Shown: positions 6,580 through 8,160 of the stretch, one piece after another | How positions within the stretch are numbered: position 1 is the first letter of the stretch | How the letters are laid out: the number at the start of each line of letters is the position of its first letter | Assembly (NCBI GenBank): GCA_002408725.1 | Contig: DHTR01000039.1 | Coordinates: 1,109 to 9,268 of the forward strand | From: Pelotomaculum sp. UBA5255 | GTDB lineage: Bacteria; Bacillota; Desulfotomaculia; Desulfotomaculales; Pelotomaculaceae | DNA length: 8,160 nucleotides | Reading direction: 5' to 3' | Made by a program: the position numbers and the translations under genes | The notes under the pieces: model-generated | Told to the model about the DNA's origin: nothing | Databases searched by the model: none | Seen by the model: only the letters and a program-made list of their open reading frames with translations

Positions 6580-6617
6580 ATTTTCTCCCCCTTTTTCTTA
6601 GTTGAAGCCTGAAGCAT
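6576..6617 (-). CDS. Possible 13-codon leader ORF overlapping the livK start
   Basis: ATG at 6617-6615 encodes MLQASTKKKGEKI and stops with TGA at 6578-6576, which overlaps the livK TTG start (6579-6577) as TTGA. AGGA (6628-6625) stands 7 nt before the ATG, a workable SD spacing. Termination of this peptide would place a ribosome exactly on the livK start, so translational coupling is the likely role if it is real. The peptide contains only one Leu and one Ile, so it does not look like a classical amino-acid attenuator. It is short enough to be chance; the overlap geometry is the main support. Confidence 0.35.
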   Translation of the reverse strand: MLQASTKKKGEKI

Positions 6618-6632
6618 TTAGTATTCCTGACT

Positions 6633-6642
6633 TCACCTCCCG
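6633..6642 (-). promoter_or_regulatory. Orphan Shine-Dalgarno near the predicted livK mRNA 5' end
   Basis: GGGAGGTGA (within 6642-6633) is a stronger SD than the one in front of livK, but no start codon lies 5-10 nt beyond it; the next ATG is 15 nt away and has its own AGGA. It would begin within a few bases of the predicted transcription start. This matches the layout of STAB-SD elements (described for Bacillus cry3A), where a 30S subunit parked near the 5' end protects mRNA from 5' exonuclease. Confidence 0.4.
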
Positions 6643-6650
6643 GCAATGGT

Positions 6651-6678
6651 TTTATAGTTATAAAAACTTTAATTTCAA
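6651..6678 (-). promoter_or_regulatory. Sigma-A type promoter for livK
   Basis: TTGAAA (-35, 6678-6673) and TATAAA (-10, 6656-6651) each match consensus at 5 of 6 positions, with a 16-bp A/T-rich spacer. Transcription would start near 6644-6647, giving a leader of about 65-70 nt before the livK TTG. It lies between the exporter stop and livK, so the liv cluster need not depend on upstream readthrough. Confidence 0.65.
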
Positions 6679-6730
6679 CAGAATGCACTATTATCCTTCT
6701 TTTTTAGACTTCTTCCGTGCCCCGCCACTA

Positions 6731-7630
6731 TTATTCTTTTTGTTTACGCGGATTAAGGGAATGGATGATGAAGGTATAAAGGCCCAGGATAATCGTAGCC
6801 CCACCTATAAGCTGCAGCAGTCCCGGAGTTTCCTGAAAGATAAAAAAGGCCAGAATCGTTGCCCCCACCGGCTCGCCCAGAATGCTCACCGATACCACCG
6901 CCGCTTTTACATAGCGGAGCGCCCAGTTTTGCACGGTGTGGCCGAAGATCGTGGGGATCAGCGCAAGTAAAAAAAACCAGAGCCAGGCCTGTCGTGGATA
7001 AGGATAGAGCGGTGTGGCAGTTGCTAGATTCAAGAGAAGCAAAAATACTGCGGCAGTTCCATACACCAGGAAAACATAAGGAAACAGCGAAAATCTGCCC
7101 CGCAGGCTGCGGCCGATTAAAACATAAACAGCCACGAAAAAGGCGCCGCTGAAGGCTAGAAGATCACCATACAGCGCTTCCCCCCCAACTCTAAAATCGT
7201 GAATCCCAATTAAAACACTTCCGGCCAGGCTCAGGGCGACACCCACAAGGCCCTGCCGGCTGACTTTTTCTTGCAAAAAGAAAAACCCGCCGGCGACCAC
7301 AAAGATCGGCTGCAAGGTAACCAGTACGGTGGAACTGGCCACAGAGGTGTAATTGAGGGAATTTATCCACACAGCAAAGTGAAGCGACAAAAAGACGCCG
7401 GCAACGGCCGCCAGAGCCAGGTCCTTGCGGGGAATCCTTGTAAATTCTGCGCGACCGGCTGCGTTCAAAGCCGGCGGCGCCAGGAGCAGGAGTGCGAAGA
7501 ACAGCCTGTAAAAAGCGATAGCAAGGGGCGGGGCTCCGGCCAATTTTGTCAAAACCGAGGAAAAAGAAGCGGCTACAACAGCCAGGATAACCCCCAAATA
7601 GGGGTTGATTATCGTGTCTTCGTATTTCAG
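6731..7630 (-). CDS. EamA/DMT-superfamily ten-helix exporter
   Basis: About 299 aa with two EamA repeats of roughly five membrane helices each. Seen (numbered from CTG 7630): NPYLGVILAVVAASFSSV (9-26) in helix 1, PPLAIAFYR (34-42) in helix 2, TLQPIFVVAGGFFFLQEK (105-122) closing repeat 1, then GEPVGATILAFFIFQE (252-267) with IGGATIILGLY (275-285) closing repeat 2. The Gln-Pro/Glu-Pro and following Glu in each half are DMT hallmarks. Family members export amino acids or other metabolites; the substrate here cannot be told. Start: CTG at 7630-7628 has GGAGGTAA with an 8 nt spacer and restores the family-typical N-terminus. The nearest ordinary start, TTG at 7597, has no SD and cuts into helix 1. 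CTG is rare, so the start is uncertain by 11 residues. It lies 151 nt upstream of livK on the same strand; a link with amino-acid import is plausible only by position. Confidence 0.88.
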   Translation of the reverse strand: MKYEDTIINPYLGVILAVVAASFSSVLTKLAGAPPLAIAFYRLFFALLLLAPPALNAAGRAEFTRIPRKDLALAAVAGVFLSLHFAVWINSLNYTSVASSTVLVTLQPIFVVAGGFFFLQEKVSRQGLVGVALSLAGSVLIGIHDFRVGGEALYGDLLAFSGAFFVAVYVLIGRSLRGRFSLFPYVFLVYGTAAVFLLLLNLATATPLYPYPRQAWLWFFLLALIPTIFGHTVQNWALRYVKAAVVSVSILGEPVGATILAFFIFQETPGLLQLIGGATIILGLYTFIIHSLNPRKQKE

Positions 7631-7635
7631 TCCCG

Positions 7636-7643
7636 TTACCTCC
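7636..7643 (-). promoter_or_regulatory. Ribosome binding site of the EamA exporter gene
   Basis: GGAGGTAA (read 7643 to 7636) is a strong SD. The only potential start in the exporter frame at a good distance is CTG 7630-7628. The TTG at 7597 is about 40 nt away. Confidence 0.55.
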
Positions 7644-7714
7644 GGTCTTATACTTCAGCATCAATTTTTCTACTAATTATTCTGCATCCGGTACCGTGTT
7701 TCCTTTATAGGCTT

Positions 7715-7720
7715 TATAAT
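7715..7720 (+). promoter_or_regulatory. Candidate -10 box for the plus-strand gene
   Basis: A perfect TATAAT lies 65 nt upstream of the ATG at 7785 in the 154-bp divergent intergenic region. No recognisable -35 stands 16-18 bp before it and there is no TGn extension, so the call rests on the -10 alone. Confidence 0.3.
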
Positions 7721-7784
7721 GGTAGTGAGCTCATTTAAAAACACCCTTTTACCACTTTTTCGCAAGCAAGGAAAGGACTTGTCC

Positions 7785-8160
7785 ATGAAAGAATATATCG
7801 AAAACACAATTGAACAAATAATCGCCAACAGCACGGGAAATATTTCCTACTGCAGTCCCCTGGTAACCTACGCCAGAGCCGTCGACCCCCTCTTTGCGGA
7901 ATTGAAAAAAGTTGTGGGCCCGGGACACTTACTGCCGCAGGACCTGCTTCCGGAAGCGGCATCGGTAGTGGCTTTTTTTATCCCCTTCCCAAAAGAGATG
8001 GTAGTCACCAATCGAAAATCCCCTTACGTTTCCAGAGAATGGGCTGAAGCTTATATTGAAACCAACCGCCTGATCAGCCTTTGCTGTGAGAAGCTGGCAG
8101 CCGGACTGGCCGCCGAAGGGGTGAAGGCGGCCTGGCAGCAGCCCACCCATAATTTTGACC
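7785..8160 (+). CDS. Epoxyqueuosine-reductase-like (COG1600) iron-sulfur protein, N-terminal 125 residues
   Basis: The gene runs off the right edge. The ATG at 7785 follows AAGGAAAGGA, with AGGA 7 nt upstream. Seen: DPLF (34-37), LLPQDLLPEAASVVAFFIPF (49-68), SREWAEAYIETN (83-94) and PTHNFD (120-125). These match my recollection of short clostridial and archaeal QueG relatives, where THNFD is followed by a WSHRH-type segment, an AGLGxFGLN motif and a cysteine-rich 4Fe-4S tail; that part lies beyond the window. The QueG family reduces epoxyqueuosine with a cobalamin cofactor, but these short relatives are often only annotated by similarity and may do a different reductase job. It diverges from the EamA exporter. 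The frame is complete with no breaks in the visible part. Confidence 0.65.
   Translation, partial: MKEYIENTIEQIIANSTGNISYCSPLVTYARAVDPLFAELKKVVGPGHLLPQDLLPEAASVVAFFIPFPKEMVVTNRKSPYVSREWAEAYIETNRLISLCCEKLAAGLAAEGVKAAWQQPTHNFD

Noticed and set aside
6679..6730. Search for a terminator between the exporter gene and the livK promoter
   Set aside because: No stem with a T-tract was found in the transcript direction, so nothing is annotated; readthrough into livK is possible.
7191..7664. 157-codon minus-strand frame beginning MMLKYKTGG across the exporter gene
   Set aside because: It overlaps the EamA frame, and its product is Arg/Pro/Gly-rich with no membrane helices. The EamA frame is clearly the coding one.

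Overview
The window looks like chromosome from a Gram-positive, probably clostridial (Bacillota) bacterium. The GC content appears close to half. The solute-binding protein is a lipobox lipoprotein, Shine-Dalgarno (SD) sequences are strong, and several genes appear to use TTG or other rare starts. The style resembles Peptococcaceae-type Clostridia, but the genus is only inferred. Nearly everything is read from the minus strand; only the last gene runs on the plus strand.

Layout in plus coordinates. 1-1542 (minus, 3' end outside the window) encodes a membrane-anchored or secreted protein: a DUF2334 polysaccharide-deacetylase-like domain followed by at least four FG-GAP/VCBS calcium-loop repeats. 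1648-6579 (minus) is a complete branched-chain amino acid type (HAAT/Liv) ABC importer, transcribed in the order livK, livH, livM, livG, livF. livH to livF are packed with gaps of 2-42 nt. livK is separated from livH by 471 nt of non-coding DNA rich in inverted repeats. 6731-7630 (minus) is a ten-helix EamA/DMT-type exporter, and 7785-8160 (plus, truncated) is the N-terminal part of an epoxyqueuosine-reductase-like (COG1600) protein, divergent from the exporter.

How it works together. LivK, tethered outside the membrane, captures the substrate. LivH and LivM form the channel, and LivG and LivF are the ATPases. A good sigma-A type promoter (6651-6678) lies in front of livK, and the exporter gene upstream has no visible terminator. 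The most interesting part is the likely post-transcriptional design around livK. At the 5' end there is an orphan near-perfect SD almost at the predicted mRNA start, then a 13-codon leader ORF whose stop overlaps the livK TTG start. At the 3' end there is a strong hairpin with a competing partner arm and no U-tract. Together these could make the binding protein far more abundant than the membrane subunits. No mobile element, CRISPR array, tRNA or rRNA was recognised.
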